DNA of 64,000 bases from Halisarca cf. caerulea. Taxonomy: Eukaryota > Porifera > Demospongiae > Chondrillida > Halisarcidae. Each line of letters opens with the position of its first letter. Within the stretch, counting starts at the first letter, position 1. Made by a program: the position numbers and the translations under genes. Under the pieces are notes generated by a model. It made no database searches and had not been told where the DNA came from. It saw only the letters and a program-made list of their open reading frames with translations. This document shows positions 1-13,940 of this stretch, in pieces. The stretch is from contig CAUJGJ010000444.1 in assembly GCA_963170055.1 (NCBI GenBank), positions 4,499,118 to 4,563,117 on the forward strand, read 5' to 3'.

Positions 1-3000
1 ATTTTATTCTTATGATAAAATTAAAATTAGCAACGTTAACATTTTAAAGAGACATTGGAATAGTTGTTTAAGCTGAAATTTGCTTTAACTGAAAGTTACC
101 AAGTGAGTTTTTAAGATATTTGCAACTTTGGCAATTTTATTCTTATGATAAAATTAAAATTAGCAACGTTAACATTTTAAAGTGACATTGGAATAGTTGT
201 TTAAGCTGAAATTTGCTTAAACTGAAAGTTACTAAGTGAGTTTTTAAGATATTTGCAACTTTGGCAATTTTATTCTTATGATAAAATTAAAATTAGCAAC
301 GTTAACATTTTAAAGTGACATTGGAATAGTTGTTTAAGCTGAAATTTGCTTTAAATGAAAGTTACTAAGTGAGTTTTTAAGATATTTGCAACTTTGGCAA
401 TTTTATTCTTATGATAAAATTAAATTTAGCAACGTTAACATTTTAAAGAGACATTGGAATAGTTGTTGAAGCTGAAATTTGCTTTAAATGAAAGTTACTA
501 AGTGAGTTTTTAAGATATTTGCAACTTTGGCAATTTTATTCTTATGATAAAATTAAAATTAGCAACGTTAACATTTTAAAGTGACATTGGAATAGTTGTT
601 TAAGCTGAAATTTGCTTAAAATGAAAGTTACTAAGTGAGTTTTTAAGATATTTGCAACTTTGGCAATTTTATTCTTATGATAAAATTAAATTTAGCAACG
701 TTAACATTTTAAAGAGACATTGGAATAGTTGTTGAAGCTGAAATTTGCTTAAACTGAAAGTTACTAAGTGAGTTTTTAAGATATTTGCAACTTTGGCAAT
801 TTTATTCTTATGATAAAATTAGCAACGTTAACATTTTAAAGTGACATTGGAATAGTTGTTTAAGCTGAAATTTGCTTTAAATGAAAGTTACTAAGTGAGT
901 TTTTAAGATATTTGCAACTTTGGCAATTTTATTCTTATGATAAAATTAAATTTAGCAACGTTAACATTTTAAAGAGACATTGGAATAGTTGTTGAAGCTG
1001 AAATTTGCTTAAACTGAAAGTTACTAAGTGAGTTTTTAAGATATTTGCAACTTTGGCAATTTTATTCTTATGATAAAATTAAAATTAGCAACGTTAACAT
1101 TTTAAAGAGACATTGGAATAGTTGTTTAAGCTGAAATTTGCTTTAAATGAAAGTTACTAAGTGAGTTTTTAAGATATTTGCAACTTTGGCAATTTTATTC
1201 TTATGATAAAATTAAAATTAGCAACGTTAACATTTTAAAGTGACATTGGAATAGTTGTTTAAGCTGAAATTTGCTTTAAATGAAAGTTACTAAGTGAGTT
1301 TTTAAGATATTTGCAACTTTGGCAATTTTATTCTTATGATAAAATTAAATTTAGCAACGTTAACATTTTAAAGAGACATTGGAATAGTTGTTGAAGCTGA
1401 AATTTGCTTAAAATGAAAGTTACTAAGTGAGTTTTTAAGATATTTGCAACTTTGGCAATTTTATTCTTATGATAAAATTAAAATTAGCAACGTTAACATT
1501 TTAAAGAGACATTGGAATAGTTGTTTAAGCTGAAATTTGCTTTAAATGAAAGTTACTAAGTGAGTTTTTAAGATATTTGCATTTTTGGCAATTTTATTCT
1601 TATGATAAAATTAAAATTAGCAACGTTAACATTTTAAAGTGACATTGGAATAGTTGTTTAAGCTGAAATTTGCTTAAAATGAAAGTTACTAAGTGAGTTT
1701 TTAAGATATTTGCAACTTTGGCAATTTTATTCTTATGATAAAATTAAAATTAGCAACGTTAACATTTTAAAGAGACATTGGAATAGTTGTTTAAGCTGAA
1801 ATTTGCTTTAACTGAAAGTTACCAAGTGAGTTTTTAAGATATTTGCAACTTTGGCAATTTTATTCTTATGATAAAATTAAAATTAGCAACGTTAACATTT
1901 TAAAGAGACATTGGAATAGTTGTTTAAGCTGAAATTTGCTTAAAATGAAAGTTACTAAGTGAGTTTTTAAGATATTTGCAACTTTGGCAATTTTATTCTT
2001 ACGATAAAATTAAAATTAGCAACGTTAACATTTTAAAGTGACATTGGAATAGTTGTTTAAGCTGAAATTTGCTTTAAATGAAAGTTACTGAGTTTTTAAG
2101 ATATTTGCAACTTTGGCAATTTTATTCTTATGATAAAATTAAAATTAGCAACGTTAACATTTTAAAGAGACATTCGAATAGTTGTTGAAGCTGAAATTTG
2201 CTTAAAATGAAAGTTACTAAGTGAGTTTTTAAGATATTTGCAACTTTGGCAATTTTATTCTTATGATAAAATTAAAATTAGCAACGTTAACATTTTAAAG
2301 AGACATTGGAATAGTTGTTTAAGCTGAAATTTGCTTTAAATGAAAGTTACTAAGTGAGTTTTTAAGATATTTGCAACTTTGGCAATTTTATTCTTATGAT
2401 AAAATTAAATTTAGCAACGTTAACATTTTAAAGTGACATTAGAATAGTTGTTTAAGCTGAAATTTGCTTAAAATGAAAGTTACTAAGTGAGTTTTTGAGA
2501 TATTTGCAACTTTGGCAATTTTATTCTTATGAAAAAATTAAATTTAGCAACGTTAACATTTTAAAGAGACATTGGAATAGTTGTTTAAGCTGAAATTTGC
2601 TTAAACTGAAAGTTACTAAGTGAGTTTTTAAGATATTTGCAACTTTGGCAATTTTATTCTTATGATAAAATTAAAATTAGCAACGTTAACATTTTAAAGA
2701 GACATTGGAATAGTTGTTTAAGCTGAAATTTGCTTAAAATGAAAGTTACTAAGTGAGTTTTTAAGATATTTGCAACTTTGGCAATTTTATTCTTATGATA
2801 AAATTAAATTTAGCAAAGTTAACATTTTAAAGAGACATTGGAATAGTTGTTTAAGCTGAAATTTGCTTAAAATGAAAGTTACTAAGTGAGTTTTTAAGAT
2901 ATTTGCAACTTTGGCAATTTTATTCTTATGATAAAATTAAAATTAGCAACGTTAACATTTTAAAGAGACATTGGAATAGTTGTTGAAGCTGAAATTTGCT

Positions 3001-3429
3001 TAAAATGAAAGTTACTAAGTGAGTTTTTAAGATATTTGCAACTTTGGCAATTTTATTCTTATGATAAAATTAAAATTAGCAACGTTAACATTTTAAAGAG
3101 ACATTGGAATAGTTGTTTAAGCTGAAATTTGCTTAAAATGAAAGTTACTGAGTTTTTAAGATATTTGCAACTTTGGCAATTTTATTCTTATGATAAAATT
3201 AAATTTAGCAACGTTAACATTTTAAAGTGACATTGGAATAGTTGTTGAAGCTGAAATTTGCTTAAAATGAAAGTTACTGAGTTTTTAAGATATTTGCAAC
3301 TTTGGCAATTTTATTCTTATGATAAAATTAAATTTAGCAACGTTAACATTTTAAAGTGACATTGGAATAGTTGTTTAAGCTGAAATTTTCTTAAAATGAA
3401 AGCTACTAAGTGAGTTTTTAAGATATTTG

Positions 3430-6400
3430 CAACTTTGGCAATTTTATTCTTATGATAAAATTAAATTTAGCAACGTTAACATTTTAAAGAGACATTGGAA
3501 TAGTTGTTTAAGCTGAAATTTGCTTAAACTGAAAGTTACTAAGTGAGTTTTTAAGATATTTGCAACTTTGGCAATTTTATTCTTATGATAAAATTAAAAT
3601 TAGCAACGTTAACATTTTAAAGAGACATTGGAATAGTTGTTTAAGCTGAAATTGCTTAAAATGAAAGTTACTAAGTGAGTTTTTAAGATATTTGCAACTT
3701 TGGCAATTTTATTCTTATGATAAAATTAAAATTAGCAACGTTAACATTTTAAAGAGACATTGGAATAGTTGTTTAAGCTGAAATTTGCTTTAAATGAAAG
3801 TTACTAAGTGAGTTTTTAAGATATTTGCAACTTTGGCAATTTTATTCTTATGATAAAATTAAAATTAGCAACGTTAACATTTTAAAGAGACATTGGAATA
3901 GTTGTTTAAGCTGAAATTTGCTTAAAATGAAAGTTACTAAGTGAGTTTTTAAGATATTTGCAACTTTGGCAATTTTATTCTTATGATAAAATTAAATTTA
4001 GCAACGTTAACATTTTAAAGAGACATTGGAATAGCTGTTTAAGCTGAAATTTGCTTAAACTGAAAGTTACTAAGTTAGTTTTTAAGATATTTGCAACTTT
4101 GACAATTTTATTCTTATGATAAAATTAAATTTAGCAACGTTAACATTTTAAAGAGACATTGGAATAGTTGTTTAAGCTGAAATTTTCTTTAAATGAAAGT
4201 TACTAAGTGAGTTTTTAAGATATTTGCAACTTTGGCAATTTTATTCTTATGATAAAATTAAAATTAGCAACGTTAACATTTTAAAGAGACATTAGAATAG
4301 TTGTTTAAGCTGAAATTTGCTTAAAATGAAAGTTACTAAGTTAGTTTTTAAGATATTTGCAACTTTGGCAATTTTATTCTTATGATAAAATTAAAATTAG
4401 CAACGTTAACATTTTAAAGAGATATTGGAATAGTTGTTTAAGCTGGAAATTTGCTTTAAATGAAAGTTACTAAGTGAGTTTTTAAGATATTTGCAACTTT
4501 GGCAATTTTATTCTTATGATAAAATTAAATTTAGCAACGTTAACATTTTAAAGTGACATTGGAATAGTTGTTTAAGCTGAAATTTGCTTTAAATGAAAGT
4601 TACTAATTGAGGTTTTAAGATATTTGCAACTTTGGCAATTTTATTCTTATGATAAAATTAAATTTAGCAACGTTAACATTTTAAAGAGACATTGGAATAG
4701 TTGTTGAAGCTGAAATTTGCTTAAACTGAAAGTTACTAAGTGAGTTTTTAAGATATTTGCAACTTTGGTAATTTTATTCTTATGATAAAATTAAAATTAG
4801 CAACGTTAACATTTTAAAGAGACATTGGAATAGTTGTTTAAGCTGAAATTTGCTTAAACTGAAAGTTACTAAGTGAGTTTTTAAGATATTTGCAACTTTG
4901 GCAATTTTATTCTTATGATAAAATTAAAATTAGCAACGTTAACATTTTAAAGTGACATTGGAATAGTTGTTGAAGCTGAAATTTGCTTAAAATGAAAGTT
5001 ACTGAGTTTTTAAGATATTTGCAACTTTGGCAATTTTATTCTTATGATAAAATTAAATTTAGCAACGTTAACATTTTAAAGTGACATTGGAATAGTTGTT
5101 TAAGCTGAAATTTTCTTAAAATGAAAGTTACTAAGTGAGTTTTTAAGATATTTGCAACTTTGGCAATTTTATTCTTATGATAAAATTAAATTTAGCAACG
5201 TTAACATTTTAAAGTGACATTGGAATAGTTGTTTAAGCTGAAATTTGCTTAAAATGAAAGTTACTAAGTGAGTTTTTAAGATATTTGCAACTTTGGCAAT
5301 TTTATTCTTATGATAAAATTAAATTTAGCAACGTTAACATTTTAAAGAGACATTGGAATAGTTGTTTAAGCTGAAATTTGCTTAAACTGAAAGTTACTAA
5401 GTGAGTTTTTAAGATATTTGCAACTTTGGCAATTTTATTCTTATGATAAAATTAAAATTAGCAACGTTAACATTTTAAAGTGACATTGGAATAGTTGTTT
5501 AAGCTGAAATTTGCTTAAAATGAAAGTTACTAAGTGAGTTTTTAAGATATTTGCAACTTTGGCAATTTTATTCTTATGATAAAATTAAAATTAGCAACGT
5601 TAACATTTTAAAGAGACATTGGAATAGTTGTTTAAGCTGAAATTTGCTTAAACTGAAAGTTACTAAGTGAGTTTTTAAGATATTTGCAACTTTGGCAATT
5701 TTATTCTTATGATAAAATTAAAATTAGCAACGTTAACATTTTAAAGAGACATTGGAATAGTTGTTTAAGCTGAAATTTGCTTAAAATGAAAGTTACTAAG
5801 TGAGTTTTTAAGATATTTGCAACTTTGGCAATTTTATTCTTATGATAAAATTAAAATTAGCAACATTAACATTTTAAAGTGACATTGGAATAGTTGTTGA
5901 AGCTGAAATTTGCTTAAAATGAAAGTTACTGAGTTTTTAAGATATTTGCAACTTTGGCAATTTTATTCTTATGATAAAATTAAATTTAGCAACGTTAACA
6001 TTTTAAAGTGACATTGGAATAGTTGTTTAAGCTGAAATTTTCTTAAAATGAAAGTTACTAAGTGAGTTTTTAAGAAATTTGCAACTTTGGCAATTTTATT
6101 CTTATGATAAAAATAAATTTAGCAACGTTAACATTTTAAAGTGACATTGGAATAGTTGTTTAAGCTGAAATTTGCTTTAAATGAAAGTTACTAAGTGAGT
6201 TTTTAAGATATTTGCAACTTTGGCAATTTTATTCTTATGATAAAATTAAAATTAGCAACGTTAACATTTTAAAGAGACATTGGAATAGTTGTTTAAGCTG
6301 AAATTTGCTTAAACTGAAAGTTACTAAGTGAGTTTTTAAGATATTTGCAACTTTGGCAATTTTATTCTTATGATAAAATTAAAATTAGCAACGTTAACAT

Positions 6401-8628
6401 TTTAAAGAGACATTGGAATAGTTGTTTAAGCTGAAATTTGCTTAAAATGAAAGTTACTAAGTGAGTTTTTAAGATATTTGCAACTTTGGCAATTTTATTC
6501 TTATGATAAAATTAAAATTAGCAACATTAACATTTTAAAGTGACATTGGAATAGTTGTTGAAGCTGAAATTTGCTTAAAATGAAAGTTACTGAGTTTTTA
6601 AGATATTTGCAACTTTGGCAATTTTATTCTTATGATAAAATTAAATTTAGCAACGTTAACATTTTAAAGTGACATTGGAATAGTTGTTTAAGCTGAAATT
6701 TTCTTAAAATGAAAGTTACTAAGTGAGTTTTTAAGAAATTTGCAACTTTGGCAATTTTATTCTTATGATAAAATTAAATTTAGCAACGTTAACATTTTAA
6801 AGTGACATTGGAATAGTTGTTTAAGCTGAAATTTGCTTAAAATGAAAGTTACTAAGTGAGTTTTTAAGATATTTGCAACTTTGGCAATTTTATTCTTATG
6901 ATAAAATTAAATTTAGCAACGTTAACATTTTAAAGAGACATTGGAATAGTTGTTTAAGCTGAAATTTGCTTAAACTGAAAGTTACTAAGTGAGTTTTTAA
7001 GATATTTGCAACTTTGGCAATTTTATTCTTATGATAAAATTAAAATTAGCAACGTTAACATTTTAAAGAGACATTAGAATAGTTGTTGAAGCTGAAATAT
7101 GCTTAAAATGAAAGTTACTGAGTTTTTAAGATATTTGCAACTTTGGCAATTTTATTCTTATGATAAAATTAAATTTAGCAACGTTAACATTTTAAAGAGA
7201 CATTGGAATAGTTGTTTAAGCTGAAATTTGCTTAAACTGAAAGTTACTAAGTGAGTTTTTAAGATATTTGCAACTTTGGCAATTTTATTCTTATGATAAA
7301 ATTAAAATTAGCAACGTTAACATTTTAAAGAGACATTGGAATAGTTGTTTAAGCTGAAATTGCTTAAAATGAAAGTTACTAAGTGAGTTTTTAAGATATT
7401 TGCAACTTTGGCAATTTTATTCTTATGATAAAATTAAAATTAGCAACGTTAACATTTTAAAGAGACATTGGAATAGTTGTTTAAGCTGAAATTTGCTTTA
7501 AATGAAAGTTACTAAGTGAGTTTTTAAGATATTTGCAACTTTGGCAATTTTATTCTTATGATAAAATTAAAATTAGCAACGTTAACATTTTAAAGAGACA
7601 TTGGAATAGTTGTTTAAGCTGAAATTTGCTTAAAATGAAAGTTACTAAGTGAGTTTTTAAGATATTTGCAACTTTGGCAATTTTATTCTTATGATAAAAT
7701 TAAATTTAGCAACGTTAACATTTTAAAGAGACATTGGAATAGCTGTTTAAGCTGAAATTTGCTTAAACTGAAAGTTACTAAGTTAGTTTTTAAGATATTT
7801 GCAACTTTGACAATTTTATTCTTATGATAAAATTAAATTTAGCAACGTTAACATTTTAAAGAGACATTGGAATAGTTGTTTAAGCTGAAATTTGCTTTAA
7901 ATGAAAGTTACTAAGTGAGTTTTTAAGATATTTGCAACTTTGGCAATTTTATTCTTATGATAAAATTAAAATTAGCAACGTTAACATTTTAAAGAGACAT
8001 TAGAATAGTTGTTTAAGCTGAAATTTGCTTAAAATGAAAGTTACTAAGTGAGTTTTTAAGATATTTGCAACTTTGGCAATTTTATTCTTATGATAAAATA
8101 AAAATTAGCAACGTTAACATTTTAAAGAGACATTGGAATAGTTGTTTAAGCTGGAAATTTGCTTTAAATGAAAGTTACTAAGTGAGTTTTTAAGATATTT
8201 GCAACTTTGGCAATTTTATTCTTATGATAAAATTAAATTTAGCAACGTTAACATTTTAAAGTGACATTGGAATAGTTGTTTAAGCTGAAATTTGCTTTAA
8301 ATGAAAGTTACTAATTGAGGTTTTAAGATATTTGCAACTTTGGCAATTTTATTCTTATGATAAAATTAAATTTAGCAACGTTAACATTTTAAAGAGACAT
8401 TGGAATAGTTGTTGAAGCTGAAATTTGCTTAAACTGAAAGTTACTAAGTGAGTTTTTAAGATATTTGCAACTTTGGCAATTTTATTCTTATGATAAAATT
8501 AAAATTAGCAACGTTAACATTTTAAAGAGACATTGGAATAGTTGTTTAAGCTGAAATTTGCTTAAACTGAAAGTTACTAAGTGAGTTTTTAAGATATTTG
8601 CAACTTTGGCAATTTTATTCTTATGATA
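3430..8628 (+). repeat. Duplicated 11-monomer block in family A, offset 3708 bp
   Basis: A block of about 1.49 kb at roughly 3430-4920 is repeated at roughly 7138-8628. Rare shared variants fix the offset. The 1-bp deletion GCTGAAATTGCTT is at 3645 and 7353, and the 1-bp insertion AGCTGGAAAT is at 4441 and 8149; both pairs are exactly 3708 bp apart. ACTTTGACAATT, TAAGTTAGTTTTT and TAATTGAGGTTTT recur at the same offset. 3708 equals 28 monomers less four 4-bp deletions. The copies lose register near 3430 and near 4920. Boundaries are approximate to about one monomer. Confidence 0.88.
5550..6861 (+). repeat. 5-mer higher-order repeat, 661 bp, two tandem copies
   Basis: Two adjacent blocks of five monomers share rare variants: CAACATTAAC at 5861 and 6522, and TAAGAAATTTGC at 6071 and 6732. 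The spacing is 661 bp both times, which is 5 x 133 less one 4-bp deletion. Within each unit the same order of subtypes occurs, including the 129-bp TTACTGAG monomer and the GAAATTTTCTT monomer. One copy carries AAAATAAATTTAG where the other has AAAATTAAATTTAG, so the copies are close but not identical. Confidence 0.88.
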
Positions 8629-9790
8629 AAATTAAATTTAGCAACGTTAACATTTTAAAGAGACATTGGAATAGTTGTTGAAGCTGAAATTTGCTTAAAA
8701 TGAAAGTTACTAAGTGACTTTTTAAGATATTTGCAACTTTGGCAATTTTATTCTTATGATAAAATTAAAATTAGCAACGTTAACATTTTAAAGAGACATT
8801 GGAATAGTTGTTTAAGCTGAAATTTGCTTAAAATGAAAGTTACTAAGTGAGTTTTTAAGATATTTGCAACTTTGGCAATTTTATTCTTATGATAAAATTA
8901 AAATTAGCAACGTTAACATTTTAAAGAGACATTAGAATAGTTGTTGAAGCTGAAATTTGCTTAAAATGAAAGTTACTGAGTTTTTAAGATATTTGCAACT
9001 TTGGCAATTTTATTCTTATGATAAAATTAAATTTAGCAACGTTAACATTTTAAAGTGACATTGGAATAGTTGTTTAAGCTGAAATTTGCTTTAAATGAAA
9101 GTTACTAATTGAGGTTTTAAGATATTTGCAACTTTGGCAATTTTATTCTTATGATAAAATTAAATTTAGCAACGTTAACATTTTAAAGAGACATTGGAAT
9201 AGTTGTTGAAGCTGAAATTTGCTTAAACTGAAAGTTACTAAGTGAGTTTTTAAGATATTTGCAACTTTGGCAATTTTATTCTTATGATAAAATTAAAATT
9301 AGCAACGTTAACATTTTAAAGAGACATTGGAATAGTTGTTTAAGCTGAAATTTGCTTAAACTGAAAGTTACTAAGTGAGTTTTTAAGATATTTGCAACTT
9401 TGGCAATTTTATTCTTATGATAAAATTAAATTTAGCAACGTTAACATTTTAAAGAGACATTGGAATAGTTGTTGAAGCTGAAATTTGCTTAAAATGAAAG
9501 TTACTAAGTGACTTTTTAAGATATTTGCAACTTTGGCAATTTTATTCTTATGATAAAATAAAAATTAGCAACGTTAACATTTTAAAGAGACATTGGAATA
9601 GTTGTTTAAGCTGAAATTTGCTTAAACTGAAAGTTACTAAGTGAGTTATTAAGATATTTGCAACTTTGGCAATTTTATTCTTATGATAAAATTAAATTTA
9701 GCAACGTTAACATTTTAAAGAGACATTGGAATAGCTGTTTAAGCTAAAATTTGCTTAAACTGAAAGTTACTAAGTTAGTTTTTAAGATAT
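8200..9790 (+). repeat. 6-mer higher-order repeat, 794 bp, two copies in family A
   Basis: The variants TAATTGAGG (GAGG at 8317 and 9111) and TAAGTGACTTTTT (8711 and 9505) recur at a spacing of 794 bp, which is 6 x 133 less one 4-bp deletion. The first of these variants also marks 4609 in the older 3708-bp duplication, so this tandem duplication arose inside the second copy of that block. Ends are approximate. Confidence 0.82.
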
Positions 9791-10095
9791 TTGCAACTTT
9801 GGCAATTTTATTCTTATGATAAAATTAAATTTAGCAACGTTAACATTTTAAAGAGACATTGGAATAGTTGTTTAAGCTGAAATTTGCTTTAAATGAAAGT
9901 TACTAAGTGAGGTTTTAAGATATTTGCAACTTTGGCAATTTTATTCTTATGATAAAATTAAATTTAGCAACGTTAACATTTTAAAGAGACATTGGAATAG
10001 TTGTTTAAGCTGAAATTTGCTTTAAATGAAAGTTACTAAGTGAGTTTTTAAGATATTTGCAACTTTGGCAATTTTATTCTTATGATAAAATTAAA

Positions 10096-13000
10096 ATTAG
10101 AAACGTTAACATTTTAAAGAGACATTAGAATAGTTGTTGAAGCTGAAATTTGCTTAAAATGAAAGTTACTAAGTGAGTTTTTAAGATATTTGCAACTTTG
10201 GCAATTTTATTCTTATGATAAAATTAAAATTAGCAACGTTAACATTTTAAAGAGACATTGGAATAGTTGTTTAAGCTGAAATTTGCTTTAAATGAAAGTT
10301 ACTAAGTGAGTTTTTAAGATATTTGCAACTTTGGCAATTTTATTCTTATGATAAAATTAAATTTAGCAACGTTAACATTTTAAAGTGACATTGGAATAGT
10401 TGTTTAAGCTGAAATTTGCTTAAAATGAAAGTTACTAAGTGAGTTTTTAAGATATTTGCAACTTTGGCAATTTTATTCTTATGATAAAATTAAATTTAGC
10501 AACGTTAACATTTTAAAGAGACATTGGAATAGTTGTTTAAGCTGAAATTTGCTTAAACTGAAAGTTACTAAGTGAGTTTTTAAGATATTTGCAACTTTGG
10601 CAATTTTATTCTTATGATAAAATTAAAATTAGCAACGTTAACATTTTAAAGAGACATTGGAATAGTTGTTTAAGCTGAAATTGCTTAAAATGAAAGTTAC
10701 TAAGTGAGTTTTTAAGATATTTGCAACTTTGGCAATTTTATTCTTATGATAAAATTAAATTTAGCAACGTTAACATTTTAAAGAGACATTGGAATAGTTG
10801 TTTAAGCTGAAATTTGCTTAAAATGAAAGTTACTAAGTGAGTTTTTAAGATATTTGCAACTTTGGCAATTTTATTCTTATGATAAAATTAAATTTAGCAA
10901 CGTTAACATTTTAAAGAGACATTGGAATAGCTGTTTAAGCTGAAATTTGCTTAAACTGAAAGTTACTGAGTTTTTAAGATATTTGCAACTTTGGCAATTT
11001 TATTCTTATGATAAAATTAAATTTAGCAACGTTAACATTTTAAAGAGACATTGGAATAGTTGTTTAAGCTGAAATTTGCTTTAAATGAAAGTTACTAAGT
11101 GAGTTTTTAAGATATTTGCAACTTTGGCAATTTTATTCTTATGATAAAATTAAAATTAGCAACGTTAACATTTTAAAGAGACATTGGAATAGTTGTTTAA
11201 GCTGAAATTTGCTTTAAATGAAAGTTACTAAGTGAGTTTTTAAGATATTTGCAACTTTGGCAATTTTATTCTTATGATAAAATTAAATTTAGCAACGTTA
11301 ACATTTTAAAGAGACATTGGAATAGCTGTTTAAGCTAAAATTTGCTTAAACTGAAAGTTACTAAGTTAGTTTTTAAGATATTTGCAACTTTGGCAATTTT
11401 ATTCTTATGATAAAATAAAAATTAGCAACGTTAACATTTTAAAGAGACATTGGAATAGTTGTTTAAGCTGAAATTTGCTTAAACTGAAAGTTACTAAGTG
11501 AGTTTTTAAGATATTTGCAACTTTGGCAATTTTATTCTTATGATAAAATTAAATTTAGCAACGTTAACATTTTAAAGTGACATTGGAATAGTTGTTTAAG
11601 CTGAAATTTGCTTAAAATGAAAGTTACTAAGTGAGTTTTTAAGATATTTGCAACTTTGGCAATTTTATTCTTATGATAAAATTTAATTTAGCAACGTTAA
11701 CATTTTAAAGAGACATTGGAATAGTTTTTTAAGCTGAAATTTGCTTTAAATGAAAGTTACTAAGTGAGTTTTTAAGATATTTGCAACTTTGGCAATTTTA
11801 TTCTTATGATAAAATTAAAATTAGAAACGTTAACATTTTAAAGAGACATTAGAATAGTTGTTGAAGCTGAAATTTGCTTAAAATGAAAGTTACTAAGTGA
11901 GTTTTTAAGATATTTGCAACTTTGGCAATTTTATTCTTATGATAAAATTAAAATTAGCAACGTTAACATTTTAAAGAGACATTGGAATAGTTGTTTAAGC
12001 TGAAATTTGCTTTAAATGAAAGTTACTAAGTGAGTTTTTAAGATATTTGCAACTTTGGCAATTTTATTCTTATGATAAAATTAAATTTAGCAACGTTAAC
12101 ATTTTAAAGTGACATTGGAATAGTTGTTTAAGCTGAAATTTGCTTAAAATGAAAGTTACTAAGTGAGTTTTTAAGATATTTGCAACTTTGGCAATTTTAT
12201 TCTTATGATAAAATTAAATTTAGCAACGTTAACATTTTAAAGAGACATTGGAATAGTTTTTTAAGCTGAAATTTGCTTAAACTGAAAGTTACTAAGTGAG
12301 TTTTTAAGATATTTGCAACTTTGGCAATTTTATTCTTATGATAAAATTAAAATTAGCAACGTTAACATTTTAAAGAGACATTGGAATAGTTGTTTAAGCT
12401 GAAATTGCTTAAAATGAAAGTTACTAAGTGAGTTTTTAAGATATTTGCAACTTTGGCAATTTTATTCTTATGATAAAATTAAATTTAGCAACGTTAACAT
12501 TTTAAAGAGACATTGGAATAGTTGTTTAAGCTGAAATTTGCTTAAAATGAAAGTTACTAAGTGAGTTTTTAAGATATTTGCAACTTTGGCAATTTTATTC
12601 TTATGATAAAATTAAATTTAGCAACGTTAACATTTTAAAGAGACATTGGAATAGCTGTTTAAGCTGAAATTTGCTTAAACTGAAAGTTACTGAGTTTTTA
12701 AGATATTTGCAACTTTGGCAATTTTATTCTTATGATAAAATTAAATTTAGCAACGTTAACATTTTAAAGAGACATTGGAATAGTTGTTTAAGCTGAAATT
12801 TGCTTTAAATGAAAGTTACTAAGTGAGTTTTTAAGATATTTGCAACTTTGGCAATTTTATTCTTATGATAAAATTAAAATTAGCAACGTTAACATTTTAA
12901 AGAGACATTGGAATAGTTGTTTAAGCTGAAATTTGCTTTAAATGAAAGTTACTAAGTGAGTTTTTAAGATATTTGCAACTTTGGCAATTTTATTCTTATG

Positions 13001-13940
13001 ATAAAATTAAATTTAGCAACGTTAACATTTTAAAGAGACATTGGAATAGCTGTTTAAGCTAAAATTTGCTTAAACTGAAAGTTACTAAGTTAGTTTTTAA
13101 GATATTTGCAACTTTGGCAATTTTATTCTTATGATAAAATAAAAATTAGCAACGTTAACATTTTAAAGAGACATTGGAATAGTTGTTTAAGCTGAAATTT
13201 GCTTAAACTGAAAGTTACTAAGTGAGTTATTAAGATATTTGCAACTTTGGCAATTTTATTCTTATGATAAAATTAAATTTAGCAACGTTAACATTTTAAA
13301 GAGACATTGGAATAGCTGTTTAAGCTGAAATTTGCTTAAACTGAAAGTTACTGAGTTTTTAAGATATTTGCAACTTTGGCAATTTTATTCTTATGATAAA
13401 ATTAAATTTAGCAACGTTAACATTTTAAAGAGACATTGGAATAGTTGTTTAAGCTGAAATTTGCTTTAAATGAAAGTTACTAAGTGAGTTTTTAAGATAT
13501 TTGCAACTTTGGCAATTTTATTCTTATGATAAAATTAAAATTAGAAACGTTAACATTTTAAAGAGACATTAGAATAGTTGTTGAAGCTGAAATTTGCTTA
13601 AAATGAAAGTTACTAAGTGAGTTTTTAAGATATTTGCAACTTTGGCAATTTTATTCTTATGATAAAATTAAAATTAGCAACGTTAACATTTTAAAGAGAC
13701 ATTGGAATAGTTGTTTAAGCTGAAATTTGCTTTAAATGAAAGTTACTAAGTGAGTTTTTAAGATATTTGCAACTTTGGCAATTTTATTCTTATGATAAAA
13801 TTAAATTTAGCAACGTTAACATTTTAAAGTGACATTGGAATAGTTGTTTAAGCTGAAATTTGCTTAAAATGAAAGTTACTAAGTGAGTTTTTAAGATATT
13901 TGCAACTTTGGCAATTTTATTCTTATGATAAAATTAAATT
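10096..13940 (+). repeat. 13-mer higher-order repeat, about 1.72 kb, two full copies and part of a third
   Basis: The variant TTAGAAACGTTAAC (TTAGCAACG elsewhere) occurs with AAACGT starting at 10101, 11825 and 13545. The spacings are 1724 and 1720 bp, which equal 13 x 133 less the 4-bp and 1-bp deletions visible inside each unit. Monomers with GAATAGCTGTTTAAGC, GCTAAAATTTGC, GAAATTGCTT and TAAGTTAG recur in nearly the same order. The third copy loses register after a few monomers, at about 13.9 kb. Confidence 0.85.
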
